Notes: generated by a model not told the origin, from the sequence alone. A DNA stretch of 64,000 bases from Streptomyces sp. NBC_01214 (GCF_026340975.1 NZ_JAPEOS010000001.1:4497001-4561000); one strand, 5' to 3'. Counted from the stretch's first letter, positions 9,026 through 17,045 are shown. Program-made: numbers and translations.

Positions 9026-9424
9026 ATGAACCGTCTGCTCCACCTGGACCGCACCCTCGACGAGCTCGACGGACCGCCGTGGCCCCCGCCGCCCTCGCCC
9101 ACCACCACCCTGGTCACGAAGGTCCACGCCCTGCGCCGCAAACGCCTCGGCGACCTGACCCCGGCCGACCTGCGCACGCTGATCACCCAAGAGGTGGGCC
9201 TCCCTTACACATTGCCCCTGGCGGTGCGCCTGCTCCTCGAAGAGCCCTTGCTGGACGCGTACTTCTACCCGGGGGACCTGCTGCTCGCCGCCCTGGGCCG
9301 GCCCGAATCGGCCTGGGCGCTCTTCCCCGACCTGCGGGAGGAGCTGGCGGCCGTCGTCGCGGATCTGCCGGAGGAGGAACGGGCTGAGCTCAGGACCTAC
9401 GGGCTGGCCGGGCGGTGGGGCTGA
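9026..9424 (+). CDS. CdiI-type contact-dependent inhibition immunity protein
   Basis: This 132-residue protein has the pattern of a common actinobacterial family of contact-dependent growth inhibition immunity proteins: L-D-E-L-D-G-P-P-W-P-P-P near the start, VHALRRKRLGDLTPADLRTL (about 31-50), then I-T-Q-E-V-G-L-P-Y and a C-terminal FYPGDLLLAALG block (about 80-91). In that family the protein neutralises a cognate toxin domain. No CdiA, polymorphic toxin or WXG100 gene lies next to it, so here it is an orphan: a defence against neighbours' toxins, or a leftover. ATG 9026 is chosen; GTG 9020 in frame is an alternative. Confidence 0.75.
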   Translation: MNRLLHLDRTLDELDGPPWPPPPSPTTTLVTKVHALRRKRLGDLTPADLRTLITQEVGLPYTLPLAVRLLLEEPLLDAYFYPGDLLLAALGRPESAWALFPDLREELAAVVADLPEEERAELRTYGLAGRWG

Positions 9425-9546
9425 GCGGCCGGAGCCAGGGCCGTTCGGCACCGGGCACGCGCCGCTCCGCAGCATCACCCGCGTACCCAGCCCACTGAGC
9501 CGGTACCCCCGGCGCCGACCTGCGCCGGTGACCGGTCCTACGCGCA

Positions 9547-9759
9547 TCAGCAGCACGTCCGCTCCGCCAGATCGCCGAGCCCGATGACACGTGTGGCTGA
9601 ACACGCACGCCGGAGGGCAGCGAAGGCCGCGGCGGCGGCGTCGGCAGGCAACAGCCGCAGCGCGGTGGCCGGCTTCGGCGTCGTGATGACGTAGCCCCGT
9701 GCCGGGTAGGAGAGATCTCCCCAGGTCCCTCGGGCAGACGGTACTTCCGTCGCCTTCGA
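9547..9759 (-). pseudogene. Possible C-terminal gene remnant
   Basis: This frame (stop at 9547-9549) encodes about 70 residues, including GTWGDLSYPARGYVITTPKP and an alanine-rich helix before VIGLGDLAERTCC. It has Streptomyces-like codon bias but no ATG/GTG start with a ribosome-binding site and is closed by a stop just upstream. I read it as the tail of a truncated gene. The plus-strand frame overlapping its upstream part shows similar bias, so which strand was coding is not certain. Confidence 0.25.
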
Positions 9760-9937
9760 TCAGCTTCACGGGGCCTGGTGCGCCTCCGTCACGGCACTGA
9801 ACGATCTGCGGTGCGAGGACTTCGCGCCGGCCCGGGTCTCCGCCAGCACGGAGATCCGGCCCCTGACCGTCTCCCTGATCGGCACCTGGTTCCCGAGGAC
9901 GCCGGAGACGAGCAGGTCGAGATGACGGCGTCGTCAG

Positions 9938-10066
9938 TCAACTGGCAGACGCCACCGGGGCACGTTCGTCAAGGACGGGTCGGAGCAACCGGGCCCACAC
10001 CCGATCCCGGCTCCACTGGACGGCCACCAGTTCCCGCACCCGTTCCAACAACGCCGGCCGCCGTCA
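9938..10066 (-). pseudogene. Possible C-terminal gene remnant
   Basis: This frame ends at the TGA at 9938-9940 and encodes about 40 residues: PALLERVRELVAVQWSRDRV, then WARLLRPVLDERAPVASAS. The charged helical composition and codon bias look like a genuine protein C-terminus, but the frame is closed upstream and has no start. It supports the view that this stretch holds broken genes. Confidence 0.25.
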
Positions 10067-10161
10067 CCTGCCGTGACCCGGACGGGCCCGGTGGCCTCCG
10101 TGGCCGTGAAGAGCGGGCTCCGACGGTCGAACCGGATGGCGGGGGCCCTCGTGTGAGGGTC

Positions 10162-10740
10162 ATGAACACGCCTTCTGCCGGCCTCCGTGCGAGAGCCTCC
10201 GAGTACGCACTCCTGCCGCTGCGCCTCTTCCTCGGCGTCACCTTCGTCTACGCCGGTCTGGACAAGCTGACCGACCCGGCGTTCCTGTCCGCCACCGGCG
10301 ACGGCTCGATCGGCCAGCAGATGGAAGCCGTGCGGGACGCCGCGGGCATCCCCGCGCTGATCGACCTCTCCCTGACCCGACCGGTCGCCTTCGGCATGGC
10401 GATCGCCGCCGGCGAGCTGGCCGTCGGACTGGGCGCCCTGGCCGGTCTGCTGACCCGGATCGCGGCTCTCGGCGGTGCGCTGATCTCACTCAGCCTGTGG
10501 CTGACCATGAGCTGGTCGACCACCCCGTACTACTTCGGTGCGGACGTGATCTACCTGCTGGCCTGGACTCCGCTGATCCTCGCGGGCGCGCCGCTGCTGT
10601 CCCTCGACGCGCTGCTCCACCGGCGGCGCGGTGCCGCCGCCCGGACACGCACCGACTCCGGCCCGACCCCGACGCCCGCCGGATCCCGCGCCGGTGCCCG
10701 GCGGGCCCGGGGTCGGGGCCGGGCCCGGGTCAGTCCGTGA
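10162..10740 (+). CDS. DoxX-family integral membrane protein
   Basis: This 192-residue protein has four predicted membrane helices: ALLPLRLFLGVTFVYAGLDK (about 14-33), the MAIAAGELAVGLGALAGLLT region (about 76-95), IAALGGALISLSLWLTMSW, and DVIYLLAWTPLILAGAPLL. The R-L-F-L-G-x-x-F-x-Y-A-G-L-D-K-L signature in helix 1 is typical of DoxX/TQO small-subunit DoxD-like proteins, which occur with thiosulfate:quinone oxidoreductases and oxidative-stress systems. The C-terminus is an Arg/Pro/Thr-rich tail. ATG 10162 is taken; GTG 10153 is in frame and also possible. It is followed by a shared terminator at 10780-10817. Confidence 0.85.
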   Translation: MNTPSAGLRARASEYALLPLRLFLGVTFVYAGLDKLTDPAFLSATGDGSIGQQMEAVRDAAGIPALIDLSLTRPVAFGMAIAAGELAVGLGALAGLLTRIAALGGALISLSLWLTMSWSTTPYYFGADVIYLLAWTPLILAGAPLLSLDALLHRRRGAAARTRTDSGPTPTPAGSRAGARRARGRGRARVSP

Positions 10741-10779
10741 TCCGCTCCGGCGGCCGGGCCGCCTCCGTCCGAACATGAC

Positions 10780-10817
10780 GGAGCCCCCGCTCCAACCGTC
10801 CAGGAGGGGGGGGCTCC
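10780..10817. terminator. Bidirectional stem-loop terminator
   Basis: GGAGCCCCC (10780-10788) and GGGGGCTCC (10809-10817) are perfect inverted repeats separated by 20 bases. The element sits between the ends of the convergent DoxX gene (10740) and the Ser/Gly-rich secreted protein gene (10835), so it can serve both. Confidence 0.6.
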
Positions 10818-10834
10818 GCTCGATCAGGAACGGC

Positions 10835-11365
10835 TCAGAGGACGCTCTTCGACGCGCTGTCGACGACGCATTCCTTGTACTCGCTGCCGTCGCCCTTGCC
10901 GGTGTACGCCGTGGTCGCCTCGGCCTGCTTCGACGTACCCGCCTTGACCGTGAGCTCGGCGACCTTGGCCTGGGTGGGGGTCGCCGCCGAGGCGGTGCTC
11001 CCGCGGAACTTCATCGAGATGTTGTACGTGTAGTCCACCGAGCCGCTGTTGGTGACGGTGATCTTGGCGACGAGGTTCTTGCCCGAGGCGTCCATCTTGC
11101 ACGCGTCGATCTTGATGTCGCGCTCGGCCTTGTTGTTGCCGGACCCGCCGGTGACCGAGGAACTGCCCGAGCTGCTGCCGGTGCTGCCGCTCGTGCTGTC
11201 GCTGCCACTGCTGGTGCCGCCGCTGGAGCTGCTGGAACCGCCGGAGCTCGAGCTGGAACTGTGGCTGCTGCCCCCGCAGCTGCCACCGTGGGAGCCACGG
11301 GCTCCGGTGAGTGCGAAGATTGCGATACCGAATACGGCTACCGCGCGGACATGGCGAAGCTTCAC
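10835..11365 (-). CDS. Secreted protein with Ser/Gly-rich linker and FxLYD-like domain
   Basis: This 176-residue protein has a signal sequence (MKLRHVRAVAVFGIAIFALT, about 1-24), then a low-complexity Ser/Gly/Thr linker (about 25-75), then an immunoglobulin-like β domain with ACKMDASGKNLVAKITVTNS (about 88-107) and two cysteines (one there, one in YKECVVDS) likely to form a disulfide. The pattern of alternating strands around V-x-N-x-G-x-x-x-Y resembles FxLYD/DUF4352-like domains of Gram-positive exported proteins; function is unknown. No lipobox with cysteine is seen at the signal end. The lipoprotein at 54146-54658 carries a similar C-terminal fold. Confidence 0.75.
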   Translation of the reverse strand: MKLRHVRAVAVFGIAIFALTGARGSHGGSCGGSSHSSSSSSGGSSSSSGGTSSGSDSTSGSTGSSSGSSSVTGGSGNNKAERDIKIDACKMDASGKNLVAKITVTNSGSVDYTYNISMKFRGSTASAATPTQAKVAELTVKAGTSKQAEATTAYTGKGDGSEYKECVVDSASKSVL

Positions 11366-12043
11366 GTCAACCCCGTTGAAATATCAGTATGCGAGAGCCC
11401 GACTTGATGGGCGCATGACACCTTAGCAGCGGATGTGCGGCCCTCGTCCCGACTGCTCGCCGCGTGTCCCGCACGCTGCAACGTGCGGCCCGTCATGTGG
11501 GTGTGGACTGCAACCACTTGGGTGCGACCCGGGTCCGACGCCCGTCCGCGTGCACCGTAACAGGGCGGTATGACAATGCGGTCGACGTCCCCGCCCACCG
11601 GTGACGCCGAGCATTCGGCCCGAAGTCCCCCGGACGGTCTGCACCTTGGCGCCCATGGGTCGACACGGCGCCGCAGACCCGTTGCAGTCGTACAGGCGGA
11701 TCCGCAGATCGGTCCGTACGCCAAGGCGCTCCAGGGCGGACGGGTCCGCCCATCGGCGAACCGCCGCCCTGGGTAGGCCATCCTCCTGCGGCGCCGGCCG
11801 GCACGGGAGCACCTCCCGAGCGGGTTGGCGGATGCGATCCTTGGGCGGTCCGCCAGCCCGAGCACGGCCATGCCGACCCCGCCCATGATGACGGTGACGC
11901 CCGGGTCCGTCTTGCCGCTGGCCCGGAGCCTCGGCGGGCGCGACCGCGAACCACGACAGGGCAGCCGCCACGATCGAGCCGATCACTCCTTCCGCGCACC
12001 GGAACCCCCTGCCCGTTCCCTGTCCACCGCTGGGCTCGATCGT
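11366..12043. other. 678-base stretch without an intact gene
   Basis: Between the Ser/Gly-rich secreted protein gene and the YihY gene I see no complete gene. The right half (about 11550-11986) holds a probable frame-broken minus-strand gene described separately. The left part (11366-11550) contains the promoter region of the secreted protein gene and no recognisable signal. Confidence 0.5.
11550..11986 (-). pseudogene. Probable frameshifted small membrane protein gene
   Basis: ATG 11986 opens a hydrophobic N-terminus (MIGSIVAAALSWFAVAPAEA), but plausible membrane-protein sequence then continues in the next frame (TDPGVTVIMGGVGMAVLGLA, followed by DRPRIASANPLGR), and further on the first frame again looks coding (ALERLGVRTDLRIRLYDCNG). 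Switching between two frames with good codon bias suggests one gene broken by two small indels. It lies 57 bases downstream of the YihY gene on the same strand and could have been co-transcribed. No family is recognised. Chance open frames in GC-rich DNA remain possible. Confidence 0.3.
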
Positions 12044-12868
12044 CTACCCGGGTTGTGCAGGGCCGGACCGGCGCGGCAGTCCGTCGTGGAACAGGCGACC
12101 GGCGAGTGCGCCACCGAAGATGACGACGCCGACGCCGACGAGCCAGGTCTGGATGACGAGGACGGTTCCGAAGGGGCCGTACGTGACGGCGTTGGAAGCG
12201 ATCAGCGGTGAGAAGACGAGTCGGGAGAAGATCCGCAGCCCGAGCAGCGCGATCATGGTGGCGACCGCCCCGGGAAGGAGAGCGGTCCATGCCACCCGGC
12301 CGCCGAGCAACAGCCGCTGGGACCACCAGAAGAACAGGGTGCCGATGGCCACCGTGACGAACCCGCGGGCCGGAGACTCACGCCAGGGCGGTGTGATGGC
12401 CGACAAGTACAAGACGCCGACCAGAACGCCGAGCCAGACCACGTGCCGCCATTTGGCCCACCAGCGGGCCGGGGGCAGGTCCCAGATCCTTTCATAGCCG
12501 CTCTGCAGCATGGTCCCGAAGGACAGGCCGAACACGGTGAGCACGGCGAGGCCGAATGCCGTCGTGGTCCGCCATGCTTGGCCGGGCAGGGCGAAGAGCC
12601 GGTCGATTTCCGCCCGCGCGGCCGGCGACACACCGAGCCCGTCCCCCAGCCATTGTGCGAAGCCCTGCCCGGTGGCGGTGTCCGCCGCGGACACGACGAT
12701 CAGCAGCGGTACCAGCGTCAGGAACCCCAGCGCCGAGAACCCCAAGGAGCGCTGCCACAGCTCGACGTCCCGGACGCGCCCCCAGTGGTGTCCGGCCCGC
12801 GCACGGCGTATCGCGCTGCGCATCCGTCCGACGGGCGACAGCCGACCGGAGCTGCCCGACCCGATCAT
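12044..12868 (-). CDS. YihY/BrkB-family inner membrane protein
   Basis: This 274-residue protein has about six predicted membrane helices: SLGFSALGFLTLVPLLIVVS (about 41-60), AFGLAVLTVFGLSFGTMLQS, VVWLGVLVGVLYLSAI, FVTVAIGTLFFWWSQRLLLG, AWTALLPGAVATMIALLGL and VLVIQTWLVGVGVVIFGGAL. The order of helices and the S-G-Y-E-R-I-W-D-L-P motif (about 123-132) fit the YihY/BrkB family, once mis-named ribonuclease BN. The family has no settled function; proposed roles are in transport or virulence. ATG 12868 fits, but the short basic N-terminus could also start later at an internal codon. Confidence 0.85.
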   Translation of the reverse strand: MIGSGSSGRLSPVGRMRSAIRRARAGHHWGRVRDVELWQRSLGFSALGFLTLVPLLIVVSAADTATGQGFAQWLGDGLGVSPAARAEIDRLFALPGQAWRTTTAFGLAVLTVFGLSFGTMLQSGYERIWDLPPARWWAKWRHVVWLGVLVGVLYLSAITPPWRESPARGFVTVAIGTLFFWWSQRLLLGGRVAWTALLPGAVATMIALLGLRIFSRLVFSPLIASNAVTYGPFGTVLVIQTWLVGVGVVIFGGALAGRLFHDGLPRRSGPAQPG

Positions 12869-13041
12869 TTCGCCGGGTCACGCCCGGACGCGTCGTGGCG
12901 ACCGCTGTTCCGTGACCGGGAGCGATGGGCCGGGGGTGAGGTGACGAGCATGGCCGCTCCAGGTGTCGCTCCCACGATAGGACTCTCCTGTCGGGGAATC
13001 CATCGGCGCGGCCTTCGCCCCGGTCGGGCACGTCAGGGCGG

Positions 13042-13836
13042 TTAGTCCTGCGGTGTCACCACGGTGAAGAGCGCCCCTTCTGGATCGGCGAGGACGATCG
13101 ACCGGCTCATGCTGGACGTCTGTACGGGAGACGCGGTCCTGCCGCCCAGCCGGATCGCGGCCTCGACCACCGTCTCCAGGTCGGGCACGCGGAAGTGGAC
13201 GTGCCATCGGGGACGGACCTCGGGGTCCGGTGCCTCTTCGAGCGCGCCGCCGCTGATGCGGGCCACGGTGTCGTGCCCGTGACGCAGGACGACGTGGGCG
13301 TGCTCGTAGGAGACCGCGCAGCAGCCGGGACGCGAACCGGCCCAGTCGAGGACCTCCCCGTAGAAGATGGCGGCCGCGAACGCGTCCCGCGTCCGCAGTT
13401 CCAGCCAGGCGGGTGCACTCCCACGGCCGACCGACCAGTCGGGGACGACCTCGCCCTGCCAGAAGCCGAAGACGGCCCCGGCGGGGTCCGCCGCCAGGGC
13501 GATCCGGCCGGTGCCGAAGGCCACGGGGCCGACCGCCATGGTGGCGCCGCGTTCGAGGATCCGGGCGGCGGTCACGTCGGCGTCCTCGACCGCGAAGTAC
13601 GGCGTCCACAGCACCGGCGCGCCGGTGCTCCCGGCGAGTGCGCCGATGCCCGCCACGGGCGCCCCGTCGCGGAAGGCGACCATGATGCCGCCGCCGAGGT
13701 GGGTGGGGCGGAAGTCCCAGCCGAGCACCCCGGCGTAGAACCGCTGTGTGGATTCGAGATCCCGGGCCAGCAGGCTGACCCAGCACGGGGAACCGAAGAT
13801 CTCGTGGCTCGAAGTCGACACAGCTGTCAGCCTCAT
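13042..13836 (-). CDS. Two-domain VOC (glyoxalase/bleomycin resistance) protein
   Basis: This 264-residue protein contains two vicinal oxygen chelate modules: residues about 13-125 (FGSPCWVSLLARDLESTQRF, then YAGVLGW) and about 140-262 (PAWLELRTRDAFAAAIFYGE, then VLDWAG). Tandem VOC proteins of this type are common in Streptomyces and are annotated as hydroxylases or glyoxalase-like enzymes; the substrate cannot be read from sequence. ATG 13836 (MRLTAVSTSSHEIFGSPCW) is selected because the longer frame upstream is basic and low in coding character. It diverges from the PRC-barrel gene at 14106. Confidence 0.85.
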   Translation of the reverse strand: MRLTAVSTSSHEIFGSPCWVSLLARDLESTQRFYAGVLGWDFRPTHLGGGIMVAFRDGAPVAGIGALAGSTGAPVLWTPYFAVEDADVTAARILERGATMAVGPVAFGTGRIALAADPAGAVFGFWQGEVVPDWSVGRGSAPAWLELRTRDAFAAAIFYGEVLDWAGSRPGCCAVSYEHAHVVLRHGHDTVARISGGALEEAPDPEVRPRWHVHFRVPDLETVVEAAIRLGGRTASPVQTSSMSRSIVLADPEGALFTVVTPQD

Positions 13837-14105
13837 CTGCCGTGGGCGGGGGACGGGACCCTTCCACCGTAGACCGGGCGGCGGCGCTGGGCCGCGAGGC
13901 GCGGTTCGAACCGGGCGATGTCCCCCTTCGGCCGCGCGGCGGGCCCCGGGCCGCCAGCTCCCGTGTTTGGCCGACGGCAGGGCGGGCAGCCGCCTGAACA
14001 CGTAGGGCCCCACGACGGAGGTCCGGCGTGTCGCGGTGCGGTCCGTGACCGGTCGGTCGGGAACGCGACGCGACGGGTCACCCCTACCGGGAGGAGTTGT
14101 TTCGC

Positions 14106-14489
14106 GTGACTGAGCGTGTGTGGAGCTTCCGGCCGGCATCGGGCCACCTGACCTGGGCCGATCTCACCGGGTACACGGTCGAGGCGACCGACGGTCACAT
14201 CGGGAAGGTCGACAAGCACTCCTACGACGTGGGTGATGCCTACCTGGTCGTCGACACCGGTGTGTGGATCTTCGGCAAGGAGGTGCTCCTCCCGGCGAGC
14301 ACGGTGTCCCGGATCGACCTGGAGGAGGAGAAGGTCTACGTGAACGCCGACAAGGACCGGATCAAGAACGCCCCCGAGTTCCACCGGCAGAAGCACCTCC
14401 TGGACCCCGGCTACCGCGAAGAGGTCGGTAGCTACTACGGCATCACGTGGCTCCCCGGCGAAGGCCCGGTCGGCAGCCACCGCGGATGA
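14106..14489 (+). CDS. PRC-barrel domain protein, paralogue of 58900-59259
   Basis: This 127-residue protein begins at GTG 14106, ten bases after GGGAGGA. It carries a PRC-barrel β-barrel domain (about 18-75) with L-T-G-Y-T-V-E-A-T-D-G-H-I-G-K-V-D-K-H-S and AYLVVDTGVWIFGKEVLLPA. PRC-barrels bind RNA or protein partners; small stand-alone ones in actinobacteria are found among stress genes. It is about 60% identical by eye to the minus-strand protein at 58900-59259. It heads a cluster with a DUF6131 protein and CsbD, both typical of general-stress regulons. Confidence 0.88.
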   Translation: MTERVWSFRPASGHLTWADLTGYTVEATDGHIGKVDKHSYDVGDAYLVVDTGVWIFGKEVLLPASTVSRIDLEEEKVYVNADKDRIKNAPEFHRQKHLLDPGYREEVGSYYGITWLPGEGPVGSHRG

Positions 14490-14566
14490 CGGCCCTGCCC
14501 GCGGCGTGGCGGTATTTCCCCTCACCGAAAATCGGCGGGCATGGAACCGATAGAAACGGATTTCTA

Positions 14567-14572
14567 GGGTAG
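14567..14572 (+). promoter_or_regulatory. Candidate SigB-type -10 element (GGGTAG)
   Basis: GGGTAG at 14567-14572 lies about 70 bases upstream of the DUF6131 start. Streptomyces SigB-family promoters are described as G-rich/T at -35, a 14-16 base spacer and GGGTAY at -10. I do not see a clear matching -35, so the call rests on the -10 and on the stress character of DUF6131 and CsbD. Confidence 0.3.
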
Positions 14573-14639
14573 ACGCCTCATGAGAAGCCCCGGCGGATCC
14601 AACAGTTCCGCCGAATTCCGAAGCGGGAACGAGGAAATC

Positions 14640-14795
14640 ATGATTGTTGTCGGGCTTATTCTACTGCTCGTCGGATTTCTCACCGGGATCTCCATCCTGT
14701 GGACCATCGGGATCATCTTGCTCGTGGTCGGTGCGGTGCTCTGGATCCTGGGCTCGGTCGGGCACGCGGTCGGCGGTCGCCGCCACTACTACTAG
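14640..14795 (+). CDS. DUF6131 small membrane protein
   Basis: This 51-residue protein starts at ATG 14640, preceded by GAGGA at 14631-14635. It consists of two hydrophobic helices (IVVGLILLLVGFLTGISILW, then TIGIILLVVGAVLWILGSVG) and a short HAVGGRRHYY tail, which is the signature of the DUF6131 family of actinobacteria. Function is unknown. It precedes CsbD and follows a PRC-barrel gene, a grouping that suggests general stress or envelope adaptation. Confidence 0.8.
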   Translation: MIVVGLILLLVGFLTGISILWTIGIILLVVGAVLWILGSVGHAVGGRRHYY

Positions 14796-14917
14796 ACGGT
14801 CGGCCCTACGCCGTACGAGCGACGCCGGGGCTCGGAATTCGACCATCGGGATTCCGGTCGGATGAAAGACGTACGCAGTCCCCATTTCTGTTCCAATTCC
14901 TCAGGGAGTGATCAGCT

Positions 14918-15091
14918 GTGTCGGACAAGGAGAAGAGCCGCGCCAAGGCCGAGCAGGCCAAGGGAAAGCTCAAGGAGACAGCAGGGCGCGCGGTGGGCAA
15001 TGAACGCCTGACCGCGGAGGGCCGTGCCGAGAAGGCCAAGGGCGACGCCCGCCAGGCCAAGGAGAAGATGAAGGACGTCTTCAAGCGCTGA
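14918..15091 (+). CDS. CsbD family stress protein
   Basis: This 57-residue highly charged protein begins at GTG 14918, nine bases after AGGGAG. The sequence pattern S-D-K-E-K-S-R-A-K-A-E-Q-A-K-G-K-L-K-E and later AEKAKGDARQAKEKMKDVFK is the repeated amphipathic pattern of CsbD proteins, which in Bacillus are controlled by SigB and are strongly induced by stress; their mechanism is not known. It is followed by a very strong hairpin (15111-15143). Confidence 0.85.
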   Translation: MSDKEKSRAKAEQAKGKLKETAGRAVGNERLTAEGRAEKAKGDARQAKEKMKDVFKR

Positions 15092-15110
15092 CGCGCACCA
15101 GCCTCTCTGC

Positions 15111-15143
15111 GAGGTCCCGCACCCACCACGGGTGCGGGACCTC
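15111..15143 (+). terminator. Strong stem-loop terminator after csbD-like gene
   Basis: GAGGTCCCGCACCC (15111-15124) and GGGTGCGGGACCTC (15130-15143) pair perfectly over 14 bases around a 5-base loop, 20 bases after the CsbD stop. This is the most stable hairpin seen in the window. Confidence 0.8.
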
Positions 15144-15307
15144 GGCATGTTCACGGCGGCATCGTCCGTGACGGCGGATGCAGGCAACCGCGATACGTGT
15201 GAACGTGAGACGGCAAGGTTTCCGCGGGTGCGTGCGGCATCGGGGCGCTCACCTCGAACGCGGCCACCTGTATCGATCTGAACCAGGGAGCGATGGGCGG
15301 CGGCGGA

Positions 15308-16432
15308 ATGCGAAGCGTGGGCGTGGAAGAAGAGCTGTTGCTGGTGGACGCTGCCACCGGTGAGCCGCTGGCCGTCTCGGGCGCGGTCCTGGCGGCGGCG
15401 GACCACTGCACGGGGGAGTGCTCCAAGGGCGGGGGAGCGAAGGAGCACGTCTTCGAGAAGGAGCTCCAGAGGGAGCAGGTGGAGTTCGGCACCAAGCCGG
15501 TGACGGAGATGGGCGAGCTCCGGGAGGAGATCGTCCGGTGGCGCACGGAGGCGGCCCGGCACGCGGCGTCCGCCGGCGCCCTCGTGGCGGCCCTCGGCAC
15601 GTCACCCCTGCCCGTGCGGCCCTCGCGCAGCGCCGGCCAGCGGTACGAGTGGATCGCCGAGCAGTTCGGCCTGACCGCGCAGGAGCAGCTCACCTGCGGA
15701 TGCCACGTCCACGTCTCGGTCGAGTCGGACGAGGAGGGCGTGGCCGTCCTGGACAGGATCCGCCCCTGGCTCGCCGTACTGATCGCGATGAGCGCGAATT
15801 CCCCCTTCTGGCAGGGCACGGACAGCGGATACGGAAGCTACCGGAGCCGGGTGTGGAACCGGTTGCCCTCGGCCGGGCCGGTGGACGTCTTCGGGTCCGC
15901 CGACCGCTACCACGAACAGGTCCGCACGATGGTGGACACCGGCGTGCTGCACGACGAAAGGATGATCTACTTCGACGCGCGCCTGTCGGCGGTCTACCCC
16001 ACGGTGGAGATCCGGGTCGCGGACGTGTGCCTGGAGGCGGGGACCACGGTGCTCCTGGCCTCCCTCGTCCGCGCGCTGGTCGAAACGGCCGCCCGGGCCT
16101 GGCGGGCCGGGGAGCCGCCCGCCCGGGTCGATACGGGCCTGCTGCGACTGGCCGGCTGGCGGGCCGGGCGGTCAGGGCTGGACGGACCGCTGCTGCACCC
16201 CCTGACGATGCGGGAAACCGCTCCCGCCGCCGCCGTACGGGCACTCCACGAGCACGTCCGCCAGGCGCTCGTCGATCACGGCGACCAGGAACGGGTGAGT
16301 GCGGAGATCGCCACCCTCCTGGAACGGGGCAACGGAGCCCGCGTCCAACGCGCCTTGCTGGCCGAGCGGGGCGATCTCGCCGGCGTGGTCCTGGGCTGCG
16401 CCGACACGACGACGGCCACACCCGCCCTCTGA
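15308..16432 (+). CDS. Carboxylate-amine ligase / glutamate-cysteine ligase 2 (YbdK-like)
   Basis: This 374-residue protein belongs to the GCS2 family (YbdK-like ATP-grasp-related glutamine synthetase fold), enzymes that ligate a carboxylate to an amine such as glutamate to cysteine. Visible motifs are the N-terminal RSVGVEEELLLVD, the ELQREQVEFGTKP stretch (about 57-69), CGCHVHVSVES (about 131-141) and Y-F-D-A-R-L-S-A-V-Y-P-T-V-E-I-R-V-A-D. ATG 15308 fits the family start; ATG 15293 in frame adds five residues. Weak glutamate-cysteine ligase activity is known for some members, but the natural substrate here is open. It stands between CsbD and a convergent DUF6328 gene. Confidence 0.88.
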   Translation: MRSVGVEEELLLVDAATGEPLAVSGAVLAAADHCTGECSKGGGAKEHVFEKELQREQVEFGTKPVTEMGELREEIVRWRTEAARHAASAGALVAALGTSPLPVRPSRSAGQRYEWIAEQFGLTAQEQLTCGCHVHVSVESDEEGVAVLDRIRPWLAVLIAMSANSPFWQGTDSGYGSYRSRVWNRLPSAGPVDVFGSADRYHEQVRTMVDTGVLHDERMIYFDARLSAVYPTVEIRVADVCLEAGTTVLLASLVRALVETAARAWRAGEPPARVDTGLLRLAGWRAGRSGLDGPLLHPLTMRETAPAAAVRALHEHVRQALVDHGDQERVSAEIATLLERGNGARVQRALLAERGDLAGVVLGCADTTTATPAL

Positions 16433-16445
16433 GGCCGTCCGCCGC

Positions 16446-16931
16446 TCAGTCGGCCGCGGTGTAGCGAACGCGTGCCCAGAGGGGGAGGACGAACCAGCAC
16501 AGGAGGTACCAGGCCAGTACGCCCGCGACCAGCCACGGCACGACGGCGTTGTTGGTGGCCACCCGCAACACCAGGAACAGGGCGGACGTGCAGGTGGCCA
16601 GGAGCAGGATCAGTCCGGTGAAGGTCAGCCGCGAGGCCCAGGCGACCGCCTCGGGTTTGATCTGGCGGCCCGAGACGATGCGGTGGAAGGAGACCGGGCC
16701 GATCAGCGCCCCCGTGGCCAGTGCGCCCAGCACCACGGTCACGATGTAGATCACCTTGTCGGTCTGGGGCAGGGCCTGGAAGTGCGGGGTGAAGGCGACG
16801 GTCAGGAGGAAGCCGAAGAGGATCTGCACGCCCGTCTGCGCGACGCGGATCTCCTGGATGAGCTCCTGCCACTGCCGGTCCGCGCGTTCCTCCGCGCTCT
16901 CGCTCCGCCCGTTCCGGGCATCCTGCGCCAT
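16446..16931 (-). CDS. DUF6328 four-helix membrane protein
   Basis: This 161-residue protein starts at ATG 16931 after an AGGAGGC ribosome-binding site. It has a hydrophilic N-terminus (about 1-35) and four membrane helices: VQILFGFLLTVAFTPHF, VIYIVTVVLGALATGALIGP, LTFTGLILLLATCTSALFLV and AVVPWLVAGVLAWYLLCWFV. The R-x-x-Q-T-G-V-Q-I-L-F-x-F-L-L-T core is typical of the DUF6328 family of actinobacteria. Function unknown. Its stop is 11 bases from the end of the convergent ligase gene. Confidence 0.85.
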   Translation of the reverse strand: MAQDARNGRSESAEERADRQWQELIQEIRVAQTGVQILFGFLLTVAFTPHFQALPQTDKVIYIVTVVLGALATGALIGPVSFHRIVSGRQIKPEAVAWASRLTFTGLILLLATCTSALFLVLRVATNNAVVPWLVAGVLAWYLLCWFVLPLWARVRYTAAD

Positions 16932-17045
16932 GAAGCCTCCTCGTGTCCGCCGGGGCCGTCGCGCACGCGGGGGACCGCCGTGCGGCCGTGGCGGACTGCC
17001 GGCGGAGCACGCGTACGCAGCGGTGCCCAGGGTAAACGCGCCCGC

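Larger units (their letters stand above)
9425..10161. other. 737-base stretch with no intact gene; scattered remnants of coding sequence
   Basis: No complete gene with a ribosome-binding site can be supported between the CdiI gene and the DoxX gene. Three short frames look like eroded coding sequence by codon bias. (1) Minus strand 9547-9759, ending VIGLGDLAERTCC, with no start codon before an upstream stop. (2) Plus strand about 9695-9923, containing DLRCEDFAPARVSASTEI. (3) Minus strand 9938 to about 10066, containing ELVAVQWSRDRVWARLLRP and cut off by an upstream stop. None is recognisable as a named family. The stretch is best read as remnants of lost genes, possibly an old insertion point. 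Confidence 0.4.

Noticed and set aside
13900..13915. GGTTCGAACC resembling a tRNA T-arm
   Set aside because: No acceptor stem, D-arm or anticodon arm can be built around it on either strand.
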